Origin: Ustilaginoidea virens
Taxonomy: Eukaryota; Ascomycota; Sordariomycetes; Hypocreales; Clavicipitaceae
DNA: 64,000 nucleotides
NCBI RefSeq assembly: GCF_000687475.1
Contig: NC_057316.1
Location: forward strand, 3,658,001 to 3,722,000
Reading direction: 5' to 3'
Numbering within the stretch: the first letter of the stretch is position 1; each line of letters begins with the position of its first letter. A program made the position numbers and the translations under genes. The notes beneath the pieces are model-generated. The model worked only from the letters and a program-made list of their open reading frames with translations. It searched no databases and was not told the origin of the DNA. This document shows positions 13,891 to 24,787 of the stretch, one piece after another.

Positions 13891-16800
13891 TGGCCAGCCC
13901 ATTGGATCAGGCCTTCACATGCATTGCTGCCAGGTGGTTTCCCGGAGATTGACTTTTTAACTCATTGTCCTGGGTTCAGCAGAGCGAAACCCTGCCTTTG
14001 TTCGCAATCCCCGATTGGCCGCCTACCGCAGAATCCCCAAGTCTCGACCGACAATCCGTCGAGGAAAGGGAAAACAGTCATCACAATACAAGCTCCTTAA
14101 GATAGATACACTTGGGCAGATGACGAAAAGGGGGGGGGGAGTAGAAGGAGGTCCAAGAATTCGTCCCAGCAAGGCGTTTTGCTATTGGTCAACCGCGCAA
14201 GGGAATAGATAGAAACATTCAGATGGTTCTGCATGCTGGCTGCAGATGTTAATCTTTGCTTTTCATTATTATCCTCTTCAAGCTGAGGATATCTGGCAAG
14301 GATCGCTGCGGTGGAAAGGTTCCGCGCCGAGCTTAACATGTCATTGACCCTATCAGAACCATGATATAAGGAGTCTCACGTTTGCTGTGTAACTCGCATT
14401 CCTTGCCACATATTTCGTGACACGACGTCCGTCCCACTCGGCCTCCCGGAAGGGCATCTTGTGCCCGTCTTGTCCCCCCTTCGCGTTGCCCTCACGGCAG
14501 GGGTGGGGATGAGCGGGAGAGGCGCTGTAGCACGACATTTGCCAGAGTGCGCATATTGGATTGTTTGCTTGTCAGTTGTGGGGTTTTTAGCATGGCATCC
14601 TTTTTTTGTGTTTGTTGAAAGATTGCCATGTCCCCTTTGCTCGCGAGATTGTATTCGCCATGGCTAAACGTCAGCAAGGCGTGCCAGGAACGTATTTGTA
14701 GAACGGCTGGCTCCTCGTGGGTAACAATGCCCAAAGGTTCAAATGTTCCTCCCTCTGCGGGAAGGTGCTGGAGTTCAAGAGGCCGAAAGTCAGGTGCTGG
14801 GTAAATCACTATGGGGTTCTGCTGTCCTGACTGTCCTTAAAAAACCCCCCAGCTAGAGCGGAAACCGAATTGGCAGAAAGGCCAAATGGCCCAGCAGCAT
14901 TGAGACATGGCTCCGACGGCATGGTCGCCCGGAATTAAGCGTCCTTGTCTGATTTCCAGTGGCGTGTGACTTCTCGTACATGATGGAGTCGAGGCTCGAA
15001 CGCTCCAGGTACTCGGAGTCACTGCATGCGCAAACCCATACGGTCTCACTCCGTACGTCCGTATATTGCATAGGGGATACCTGGAGAGGAAACCCGGCGC
15101 ATCAGATAGCAACTGGTGGGCAAAAAGCAAAAAAGCCTCATCATCAATGCTGTCCGGTGGCTTGCCTGGGGATTGGGGGATGAGTTGCCCGCCGTCTGAT
15201 CACGGCGTCGTGGGCCACGATTCCGCATCGAGGTACAGATGAGCGTGTCGCGTGAGTGACGATGTGGCGGAATGGATCCATTTTCCGATCCAACAGGAAG
15301 GTGCAGCCTGGCTTGGGAAAAGAAAACGGACAAGGGTGAGTCGAGGGAAAAAAGGGTTTTCGATTTGGTAACGCTTTTGACCATGTACAGCAATAAAGGG
15401 CAGGACGGCGGCGAGCTGTTGTTCAAGGTTTGATCCGCCGTCCAGCAGTCTCGTGCTTCTACTCCGTACTCGGTGCAGTATCTCCCTCCGTCTTCAATCT
15501 AAGGTGTAGTCAGGTAGCCGTGCCTCGGCCCCGATGTCCAATTTGAACAGCTGGGTCCCAGGATGAATTGGGTTTTTGAGGGGGCGGTTCCAGGGATGGT
15601 CCACTCCCTCCTTTGCGATTCGCAAGATCATTTAAGAGTAAGGCTCGTGATTGCGAAGCGACCAGGGGCGGGAGGGAGTGTACCAAGACTCCGTGACGCA
15701 GGTCTCGGATTGACCGTCGCAGTGACTGAAGATTTTTTTTTTCTTTCTTTCTTTCTTTTGTCCCCTACCCCTCATGTGTCCCTCTTTTCCTTCCAAGCGT
15801 TGTGGGTGGCTGCGCGTTTCTAGACACTGGCAAGTCGCTGGCAAGTCGCTGGCAAGTCGCTGGCAACATGGCTGCGTCAAGTGCTCGGCTTGTTCCAACA
15901 TGGATGGTGTGAAGATGTTGTGCGGTGCGGTGCGGCTGCATGGGTTGATGTCGTCGACCTCCCTTGCTCATCCTGTAATGCATTGACCATTCTGTGAAAA
16001 TGGCATTCCTCGGATGGCCAAATGACGGCCAGGACTCAGGATCTGGCGTAGCATTGGGGTCCCCACAGCGCAAACTGATGGCAATGGACCAGACGCCAGA
16101 CCCTTCCTTTTCTCTTGTGTTGCCATCTCTTGTTTCTCTTGCAACTGGTGCTTGGTGTAACAAAGGCCCCACGTGTTGGCACAATGCGCCCTTCGCTTGG
16201 GTCGACACGACGCTCGAGAATACCTTGTTCCCTGCAGTTCTGCCAAAGAGTTCGTAGCCCCGCAAGTCCGTAAAACAAGTCGGAAGGTTGATGATGAATG
16301 GAGTATACAGGCTCCAGAAGAATACACGTTCCGCAGCTCAACCGTCCTAGGCGGCGCGTCCCGGTCTCGGTGCACCGAGTAGCGCCAAGTGGCTCGTATC
16401 AGATTTGGAGTCCGACTGGAGTTGCATGTTGACAACCAGGTCAATGGGTAACGGCAACTCTCGGCCTCTTCTTGAAGGCCATACACACGCCAGGGCCATG
16501 CGTGCTTTTGCTCGAAGCCGCCCAATCGTCTCCTGCTCTGCTGCGCTTCAGTTGCTCTGATTTGTTATTCATTGCTGGAAGGAAAACCCAAGCAAGAGGC
16601 GGTACCGTTCCGAGGGCTAACTTTGCATATGTCGGCAAGGATCTTGTCTTGAACCATCCGCATATGCTGTGCTCCGTCCGATATGTAGCATATTACGGAT
16701 ACCATGGCACACAAAGGGGGGTTTTCCACCCTGGCATGACCTTCAGTCGCCAGCTCGTGTCAATGAATAATGAAGTCCATACTGAGCGAGTTAGTAGTAT

Positions 16801-17158
16801 CTGCTTCGACGTCCTCCTCTGCGAGGAGTCCTCGCAGATCCTGGCGATTAGCCTTTGATGAACAGTCCCTTCAGCTGGGTCAGAATGCAGACCGCAGAAC
16901 GGGCCCCAATCCATGCCAGCCTCTTCCACTCAAGCCTGACACTTGATCTCCTAGCTGATTAATATATAAGTCATACTTCGTGTCTTGCCCTCCGAGAGGC
17001 TGTCAAGTCTGACGAGCCACATCGCACAGAGAGATCTATGCTTCCAATCTTGACAAGAACGAGTCCTACCAGTTTGATCATTTTTTTTTTCTCTTTCGTT
17101 CTTGCCTTGATCATATTGATATTCTTCTTTGCATTCTTCTCCTCACACTCCCATCGCC
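13891..17158. other. 3.3-kb spacer without a recognised gene
   Basis: Two minus-strand frames, 14492-14809 and 14353-14538, read like protein over 50-60 codons (for example PAPDFRPLELQHLPAEGGTF), as does 14853-15071, but no splice model joins them in frame, so no gene is called. A TACTCCGTACT motif lies at 15460-15470 and an 11-bp tandem repeat at 15831-15863. A long pyrimidine tract at about 17077-17150 precedes the next gene. Confidence 0.4.
15831..15863. repeat. 11-bp tandem repeat
   Basis: Three perfect direct copies of CAAGTCGCTGG, followed by a partial fourth (CAACATGG). Confidence 0.9.
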
Positions 17159-17643
17159 ATGTCTGGAGGATTCTACAAGTACCGCTGCAAGTACTTCTAC
17201 ACCCACAACTGTGAGAATTGGGTTTGGGTGAACAATGCCCCATGTGCAACTTGTCTCGTACGTCACTTCTGAGCCGACTTTCACCCCGCGCGTTTTCGAG
17301 ATGCTGGCTGACAGTGGGACGATAGGCCGTAGGGCGAGATGATGAGACACTGCCAGGCCCAGTATCGATGCAACCCCGGGATATCAGCGTGCCGAGTGTC
17401 CAGAATGGTGTTTTGCAATACACCCTGAAGGAATTTGTGGCCCCTACTGAGCCCAGCGAGCATTGGACTCTTCGGGACAAAGCCGCTCAGCCTCCTCCGG
17501 CTGTACCGGTAACCAGTGCCATGCCTAGTTCATCTGGCATAATTTCGACCGGTATGCTGGCTCCAGGACATCAAGGAAAGGAGTATTGCATCCCGCCGCA
17601 CAGTGAGGAATGGTCTGGTTATCGTCCCCCAGTGTTCAGATGA
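17159..17643 (+). CDS. Small conserved fungal protein of unknown function
   Basis: Exons 17159-17257 and 17326-17643 (68-nt intron, GTACGT donor, GGCTGACAG branch region, ATAG acceptor) give 138 residues. The N-terminus MSGGFYKYRCKYFYTHNC is aromatic and Cys-rich, with two further Cys in APCATCL, and the tail ends with EEWSGYRPPVFR. I recall this N-terminal pattern from uncharacterised proteins of sordariomycetes but cannot name a domain. Four Cys in the first 33 residues (C10, C18, C29, C32) could bind zinc or form disulfides; there is no signal peptide, so zinc is the likelier guess. The ATG follows CCATCGCC and a long pyrimidine leader, typical for an expressed fungal gene. Function unassigned. 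Confidence 0.75.
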
Positions 17644-20435
17644 TTTCGAGAGTATGCAGTGATGCGTAGTACCCGGTGGTTTGGTCGCATCATTGCAGGC
17701 AGTGCTGGCCCGATTGGGTCCAACTTTGATCGGATTGATCGGATTGCAGCAATTTTCGGTCATGTTCGGAGGAACACACCGGTGTCGGTTCACCACGACA
17801 CGTGTGATTATGGTGCCTTGAATCGAGTTTGAGGAAGAGTGATACTAAGCCCATGCTTGTTTTCTCCCTCGGGTTGCCGGGTTTGAAAGGGACAGTAAAT
17901 TCACTTTGGATCTCGTTTGGCAAAATTGATTATGTAGTGGTATGGATTTTGGAAAGACTTGGTGACGATCCTAAGTGAGAGACGAGAAGCGGGCACTAAA
18001 ATGAGTCTTTGATCTGCACCAGCCCTTTTTTTTTTTTCCGTCCATGACCTGGATTCGACGGCATTCCTCTTTTCTTCGCGTTGTGCATGTGCTGGTTGCT
18101 CCTTCCCTACCTCTACTACCTCCTTAGGTACCTAGGTACGTACGTTGTGCCCAAGATCATGTACCTGTCTGCCAGACAAGGTTCGTAGACTGCGTGACCG
18201 TCACTGCGCCAGGCACATGTTTTGTATTTCCAGTCCTAATTAAGGAAACGCGGATTGCAGTCAATCTGCTATGTAGCTGTTCACGTTTTATTCCATTGGA
18301 ATTGGTTACAACTTGCTGAACTTGCATGTAGTCGAGGATTGGGTTGGTAGCCGGCGTAGCCGGCTTTCCAAGTTCACCTTCTAACTTGCCTTTTCTGGTG
18401 TGGTGTCACCACCTTTCTCACTGCTGCGCAATGGGCGAAGCGAAGGCCCCGCGTGCCGCTTGAGAAAGAGAGACCCACAGGTCCATTATTTAGGTACCTA
18501 GCTACTTACCCGAGGCTCCAATTGGCGTTCAAGTTGGCTTAGATGTTTTTACCTGCACAACAACTAGTTCAACTCGCCAAGTCGGTCGTTTTAAGAACAA
18601 TAGGACGGACGGGGCTGGCGTGGGTTGTCAAGCGCGGCAGGAGCGGTCCTGCCGTTACTTCTGAACTCGGTAACGCCGTACGGAGTAGGTTGACGAAAGC
18701 CGGATATGATGTCGAATCCAAGTTACTGTTACCCGGGACCGATAGTCCCCTTTATCCCGTCGTTTCAAGGCTGCTACTAGGCCCTTAGATATGGCTGGCT
18801 GCAGCCAGAAGCGACGCGCTCGCTGGCTGCACTAGCCGCACCCACGTTTTACCCATCCTCGGAGACAGCGCATCACAACTCAGGTCTTTTGCACCTTAAC
18901 GACACCCAGACACAACCACTTATGTTTTAGATTGCTTTTAATTTCTTTTTTTTTTCTACCTTTTCTTCTCTCTCATATATAAAAATTTATAACAAAAACG
19001 GGTCATCTACCCCGCCCCCTTCGTCTTATATCTATTCCATTTTTTATTTGGGACTCACTATTTATCCAGTCACCTCTTATAATATATAAAAAATCTTGTT
19101 GAGAAATGAGCGTGGAGTTTTTTTCTTTTACTTTTTTTTTTTTCCCCTTATATACTAGAGAGCGGTTGAATAAAAAAATAGAGGGGGTCGTGGTTTTATG
19201 CCGTGTAGAAGATGGCTTGCCGGGCAGTGGGCCCGACTTTAGCACGGAATTTTTTTTTTTCTTTTTTTTTGAAACCAAAAAACACGCACTTTGTTTTTGA
19301 TTCCTTTTCACAGTGGTTTTTTTCCGGGGAAGTATTATTAAAATCCAGTAGCGACGTCCCTTTTTGCCTTTTTTGTTTTATTTTATTTTTTATTTTTTGG
19401 ATAGGATACGATACGGCTGCGGTACTTTACGAACGAAGTAATTACCTATCTGGTCACTGCTGCGGCGGTAACGGCAGTGATAGACAAACTATTTGAAGAC
19501 GGAGCCGGGGCACGACAGCCTCGACTCGACACTCCTCTCACTGTCTCTCTCACAATGACGAATGACGGATGACAACGGAGCGTCAAGCTCGGCGGTACTT
19601 GCTACTTGCCGAGTTCCCGCGGCAGATATAACGTCATCAGTACCATACATCACTTGCGTTGCACTTGCACTGCTGGCAGTATACAGCGGTATGTACAGAT
19701 TCCGGAGCAGTAATGTCATGTTGAATATTCAGTAGGACTAAGGCGTATCTGATCCGCTACGGACTACAGTACCTGGTCCTGGCCGTCCCGTGTGCTTCGT
19801 GCGACAGCTCCCATCCCATGAGTCTGCTAGGATAGGTAGGTACATGTAGGTAGTTGAAATCGGTCGGAGTTCGGACCCGTTCCTGGTCGATGCACTCATG
19901 TCGCTGCCTCCCCTCGTCACACGGCCCAAACATCGACGGAAACGCCCCACTTATTTATTATCATTGTCTGGAAGAGCAACCTCGGACCGCGGCCCAGCAT
20001 GGAAACAGTCAAAGACCCATTTGGTATCCGGACGAGGGTAGAAATAAGAATGTCTTGGGACGAGGCGGTTTATCTGTACACGGGCAGGTAGCCCCACTGT
20101 CGCATCGATTGACAATGCCTCTCGAGGGGACATCAGACACAAAGTAGTGGGTGGCCCGGGGGGGGGGGGGGCGGACGGGTTAGGGTGTACTCCGTACATC
20201 ATAGTTTATTCCTGACCTCGCCATTATTCACCTACATACCCAAGTATGCAAAACAGCTACTTTTGCGCGTGAGTTCGTCGAGCCTTGGGAAAAGCTTTTC
20301 GCTGCAGCTTTCAGGACGTGGAAAACAAAACCACCATCGAACTAGTGGCAAGGCCCAGCATCGATTGATTAGTAGCACAGGTCAGTGAAGACACTGTTGC
20401 CTTCGGGAAGGCTCCTCAATCAGCTCGCTTCATTA
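17644..20435. other. 2.8-kb AT-rich spacer
   Basis: No gene seen. T-rich low-complexity DNA spans about 18930-19400. TAGGTACCTA-type motifs occur at 18124-18141, 18490-18505 and 19831-19855; GTACGGAGTA at 18678-18687; GTACTCCGTAC at 20187-20197. AGCCGGCGTAGCCGGCT is a short inverted repeat near 18350-18366. A G-run lies at 20158-20171. Short frames here have no recognisable product. Confidence 0.5.
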
Positions 20436-22187
20436 CTACAACAGCAGTAGCGGAACCATGGCCACCAGTGGCGTTAGAATAGCTGCAATGGTCGGCGCTC
20501 TGATCTGCCCCGCAGAGCTACCCTTGTCCCCGAGACCAAAAGGCAATCCCTGTTGCCCAAAAGTAACGTTCTGAGAAATTGTCTTGTTGATGCAGTGCCC
20601 GTTCTCGACGTCGAGGTGGGTCAAGTCGTTTGGAACGTTGAAGAACATGTAATTGTCCTGCGGAATCCCCTTGAAACCCGACGTGTCGTATGGAAACTTG
20701 TCACCAGCATCAGTTGAACTGGTGTTTCGCAAAAGAATGCATGCTACCTGTCCGGGATAGTCATGAAACATGGCCGGGTAGGCTACCATAACGTCGTGGT
20801 TGCTGGTGTCAGCAACGAGGATGAACCTCCGCTTGGGGAACGTTTGGAAAACCTTGTCCAGCAGGAAGCGACGAATGTGCAGCGTGGCTTTGATGTCTGA
20901 GAAGTTGAGTGGTCTCGTGTCAAAGGATCCCAGTGGATATGTCTTGTAGATGAACTCCATGTAGGTCCTCGTGGCTTGCTCTGGGGTGGTCGTGAGATAA
21001 TGAAAATGCGTATTTTTGATTGATGCCGACCAATTGGCGTAGATTTCCGGCATGTTCAACCAAGGTGTAAATGGTCTAGCAAAGGTGTTCAAGATGCCTT
21101 GTTTTGGTTCATAAATCTTGGTCACTCGCAGAATATCATCAATGTCTGAAATGACGGTTAATCCAGTTGGAGGTACAAGATAGGCAGTTGCATTGCCAGA
21201 GTCGGTTCCCTTGGTGTACACGTTCAGAGTTTGGATTTCAAAAGTCTCATTTCCCGGAATCAAGTATCCTCCTCTAGGCCCCGTGGTGTTCTTGAGCTCA
21301 ACAAATGCGTCAAAGTCGCCTTCCATGGTCGTGTTGTAGGGCATATGAACGATCTGCGCACCGCCTCTCTGCAAGCACAAAATACATTAGTTGATAGACG
21401 ACGCACAATGGGGCAAAAAAAAAACGGCAAAAAAAAAAAATACAAAAAAAAATCGGCCCATTATTTCATTGTGCTTTTTTGAATGGTTCTTACCGCGTTG
21501 ATGGCCCCTCCGGACGCATTAGCTCGTACGGCGACGTCGTTTACCAGGTTCATTGTCACGTTTCGGTTGGCTTGTTGAATGACAAAGATAGACCGCGTCA
21601 CATTGCGAGCTTGTGCTTGCTCCGTTGAATTTAGGTCTTTCACGCTGGTTCCGATCAAAAAGTCGTCGGCAAGGTCGTCAATCTTGCTCTGAGAGACGTT
21701 GGGGAGCTTGTACACGTTGCCGTGGATTCGAAGGCTCCATGAACCGTTGGTCCAGTTCCCGTACGATCTTTGGCAATGTTCCAGAACTTAGCCTCAACCC
21801 GCAGAGGGGGTTTGGTGCTTTGTTTCCATTTTTCGGCATCACTCACGGAAGGTTCATGACTTGAGTAGGCAGCGCATCAAGTGCAGCGTTGGAGACTCCG
21901 AGTGATTTTTCCACTGCTGTGCCAGCAGGAAAGCCATTGGGATAGTTTAAGATGCCAGACTCGACAAACGACGAGAGCTTGCTCTCAACCCCGCTGGCTA
22001 GACCATCGACATAACTCTTGATATCGTCGCCAAGACCACGGCGTATCGGGTCAAAGGCAGCCGTGGGTGCTGGAGCCCTTGCAGCGATTGCGTCCACGCC
22101 GGGAATTGTTTGTGCTGGTAATGGCGGCCTGGTCGGAATAGCGCACACCAGCGCGCTGCAGGCGACAGCCAGGTAGGGACCTCTCAT
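20436..22187 (-). CDS. Secreted GPI-anchored APP1-like (DUF2183) protein
   Basis: Exons 22187-21847, 21767-21494 and 21368-20436 encode 515 residues. MRGPYLAVACSALVCAIPT is a signal peptide, and the hydrophobic tail after GQIRAPTIAAILTPLVAMVPLLLL fits a GPI signal. The C-terminal half matches the catalytic domain of APP1-type phosphatidate phosphatases: LTVISDIDDILRV (about 276-286), FHYLTTTPEQ, FPKRRFILVADTSNHDV and YPGQVACILLRN. In APP1 the first motif is DxDxT; here the fifth position is Ile (DIDDI), so catalysis may be altered. Several N-glycosylation sequons are present. Introns are 79 and 125 nt, the latter with T-rich blocks. Role at the cell surface is inference only; lipid phosphatase activity is not shown by the sequence. 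Confidence 0.85.
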
Positions 22188-24787
22188 TGTAGGTGGAACG
22201 GAATGGTGTCAATCGCACTACGGCTTGGCAGGAGAACTGATGCACAGGAGCAGCTTCCTACTAATATTCGGTCCATGGTGTTGCCAGCCCCGCCGAATGA
22301 GGCAGGCGGTTGAGTCTTGTTTTTGTTCCTGCATTAAGGTGATATCATTGCGCAGGAGAGCGAGTCTGGACCTGCTGGGCCCAAGCCTCCACCAACCAAG
22401 TCTTGTTCAAGCCACTTGTTCAACCTGAAAATGAAGTGCGTTGCCAAATCGGGGCTCGCCAAAACCGGACCTTGGCCAGTGTCGAGCTAATTGATGACTA
22501 GCGCCATGTTCAACGCGACAACGCGCGGGCAGCCACCTCAGCACATTCAATCGAGTGACGTCATTCAACGTTGGGTCCGGTCCGTCCAATTGACCGCTAC
22601 AATCCAGTTTGGAGCCTCGGCCCGCTGTGCATCCCGCCCGCCTGAGCTAGCAACATTAGAGGAGTCGACATCAGTGAATTGGGAAGCAAGCCTCTTGCTT
22701 GGGATTGACCAATGTTTTTGACGCTGGTACAAGAAGATTATATATATACATCTATAATCGCGTGTTAGCTTCTGCGTTCACTCATAAATCAGCTCGGGTA
22801 GACTTATCCCCTGGCAGTCGGGGGGTTGTCCTCCCACCATTGCAGGCGCAAGGACAACCAGGGCTACCTATCCCCAACCGGTCTGCCCTTCGAAACCAAT
22901 CGTTCGGCCTGCAATTGCCACATTATCCCATCCCTTCCGATTTGTAAGGCCATCGCTGGATCGTCGACGGCACCGGACAAGCACAAAGCTTTGACTCCAA
23001 CTCGAGATGGGTCCCGGGCTGTCTCATATGCCAGTAACTCGCTAGTCAAACCAGAGTGATGGAATATCTGGGGTTTCTCGGCCTCCATCTCAAACATATG
23101 ATTCGGAAGCCATAACTTGCAGATATCCTGGCATCCGAGTCAAAGTACGCTGCAGAAAGTCGAAACTTGGTAGCCAACAGCCGAAATTCCTTCTGTATGT
23201 GCTTCGCGGCCAACAAGGACTAGTTTTTGTGTCCTCTCCACCATGCGTCGTTGGAGCGCAAGTAAGGAGGGCTTTTCCCGCGTGGACAAAAGACATCCAT
23301 AAAAACCACGCTATCATCTCCGTGCCTTCCCTTTGGATGTCACGAGGTAGTTGCCCAGGATCATGAGACCGCTTGACGGACGACTGGCCGTCTCACTTCA
23401 TTATGACCGACAGCCACAATGCAGAGTTAATGCGTCTGGCCAGGCTCGATGGAAAAATCACATGCAGAGGAAATAAATCCCCATCATGGCCCCTCAATGC
23501 ATGTCTATATGGATAATAATCTCGCACGCAGTGACAAAGCATCGGCCTGGAATCGATTGTGAGATCCGTGAGCGTTTGAAGAACGGGTGAAAAGGATGCG
23601 TCAGGCGTGCGTTTCTGTTTGTGTCCAAAGGCTCCGCGTAACACTGACATGAGGTGAGTGGTTCCGACGAGGCAGCTCTGTAATTCGATTCTTTGATTGA
23701 AACGCAAACACTGGCAGTATGTGACCAGTTCATCACTCAACTCATCAAAGCGACCCGTGTGCACTAATGAATCGCCAAAAAGCAGGCACGGCCACTAGAT
23801 GTCCCTGTTGTTGTCCCTGGTGTATCGACAGCATCTGAGAAGGCAGCCTTACGTGTGGCCAAGGTCACGGTTCCAGCAGATACAGCCGACGGCGCTTCAG
23901 TCTCGAAGCTTTTCATCCAAATGGGTTTGCCATAGGAGCCATGGCACCGTTCTTCTTGCGCACCATGCGGTGACTGGACAGCTTCCTCCATCAGTCGACC
24001 CTGTTGAAGACTCGAGAATCTACCTGCCCGCTTTTCAGCGGCTGGCGACAGTCAAATCAATCATGGGCGTAAAAGACAAAGTAAGCAACTTGACGCAAAA
24101 CTGGAACCAGAGATAGGGTAGGGTTAAGCTCCGAAACTCATTCCCTCGACGAGGTCGTGCCGTCTTGTTACCGACGGCGAATCACCACAGCAGGTCCATT
24201 TACCGCATACAACGAGATTCTGTTTCAGGCTCGGGAGCGGTATGCCGTGGGAAACGAGCCTTGGAGAGGGGTACTGCAGTAGAACATTCCTTGCGGAAAA
24301 TGAGAACCGGGAAACTGTGAGGAAGGCGACGCGAAGTTGTTGGTTGCAAGCATGAAGGAATTCTGACAACTATGGCTTGAAAAGTTTCTGTGCGACGGCA
24401 GCATGTGTAACCAGTGACGATATTTACGCGCAGGATGGGGAGTCCCCAGCTGCTGCAGCATGGAAAATGGGACTGGAAAGAGAAGAAGGCACAGATCGAG
24501 GAGTTTAAGAAACGGCGAGGAGAGGTTGATCAGTCCGTGGGCAGAAAATATGGGGCATTCTGCTCGACGCGTCGCGCGTCGCGCGTCGCGAGAGCAGGTG
24601 ATCTGCTTTGCAGTACGAAAGTACCTGGCTTGGTCCGAAGCATGCACCGTGTGCTTTCTGGGCTTGTACTGTCTGGTGGCGTGTTAACTTGCGCCGGTCA
24701 TGAAAACTTGACGGATTGTTTGACTCGATTAGCCATCGAGTAACGGGGCCGACTTATTGCCAGAAGCGCTGTCCCCCGATAAGGCAG
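22188..24787. other. 2.6-kb spacer without a recognised gene
   Basis: Short frames on both strands lack known motifs. A minus-strand frame at 23764-23991 reads like protein but has no partner exon. CGCGTCGCG-type short repeats lie at 24566-24590 and a TATATATA block at 22739-22748. The last part presumably contains the promoter of the Rtp1-like gene. Confidence 0.45.

Noticed and set aside
14100..15071. Possible multi-exon minus-strand gene
   Set aside because: Three segments look protein-like, but candidate donors and acceptors put them out of frame with one another, and one segment covers a CACTCCGTACG motif; left as unassigned.
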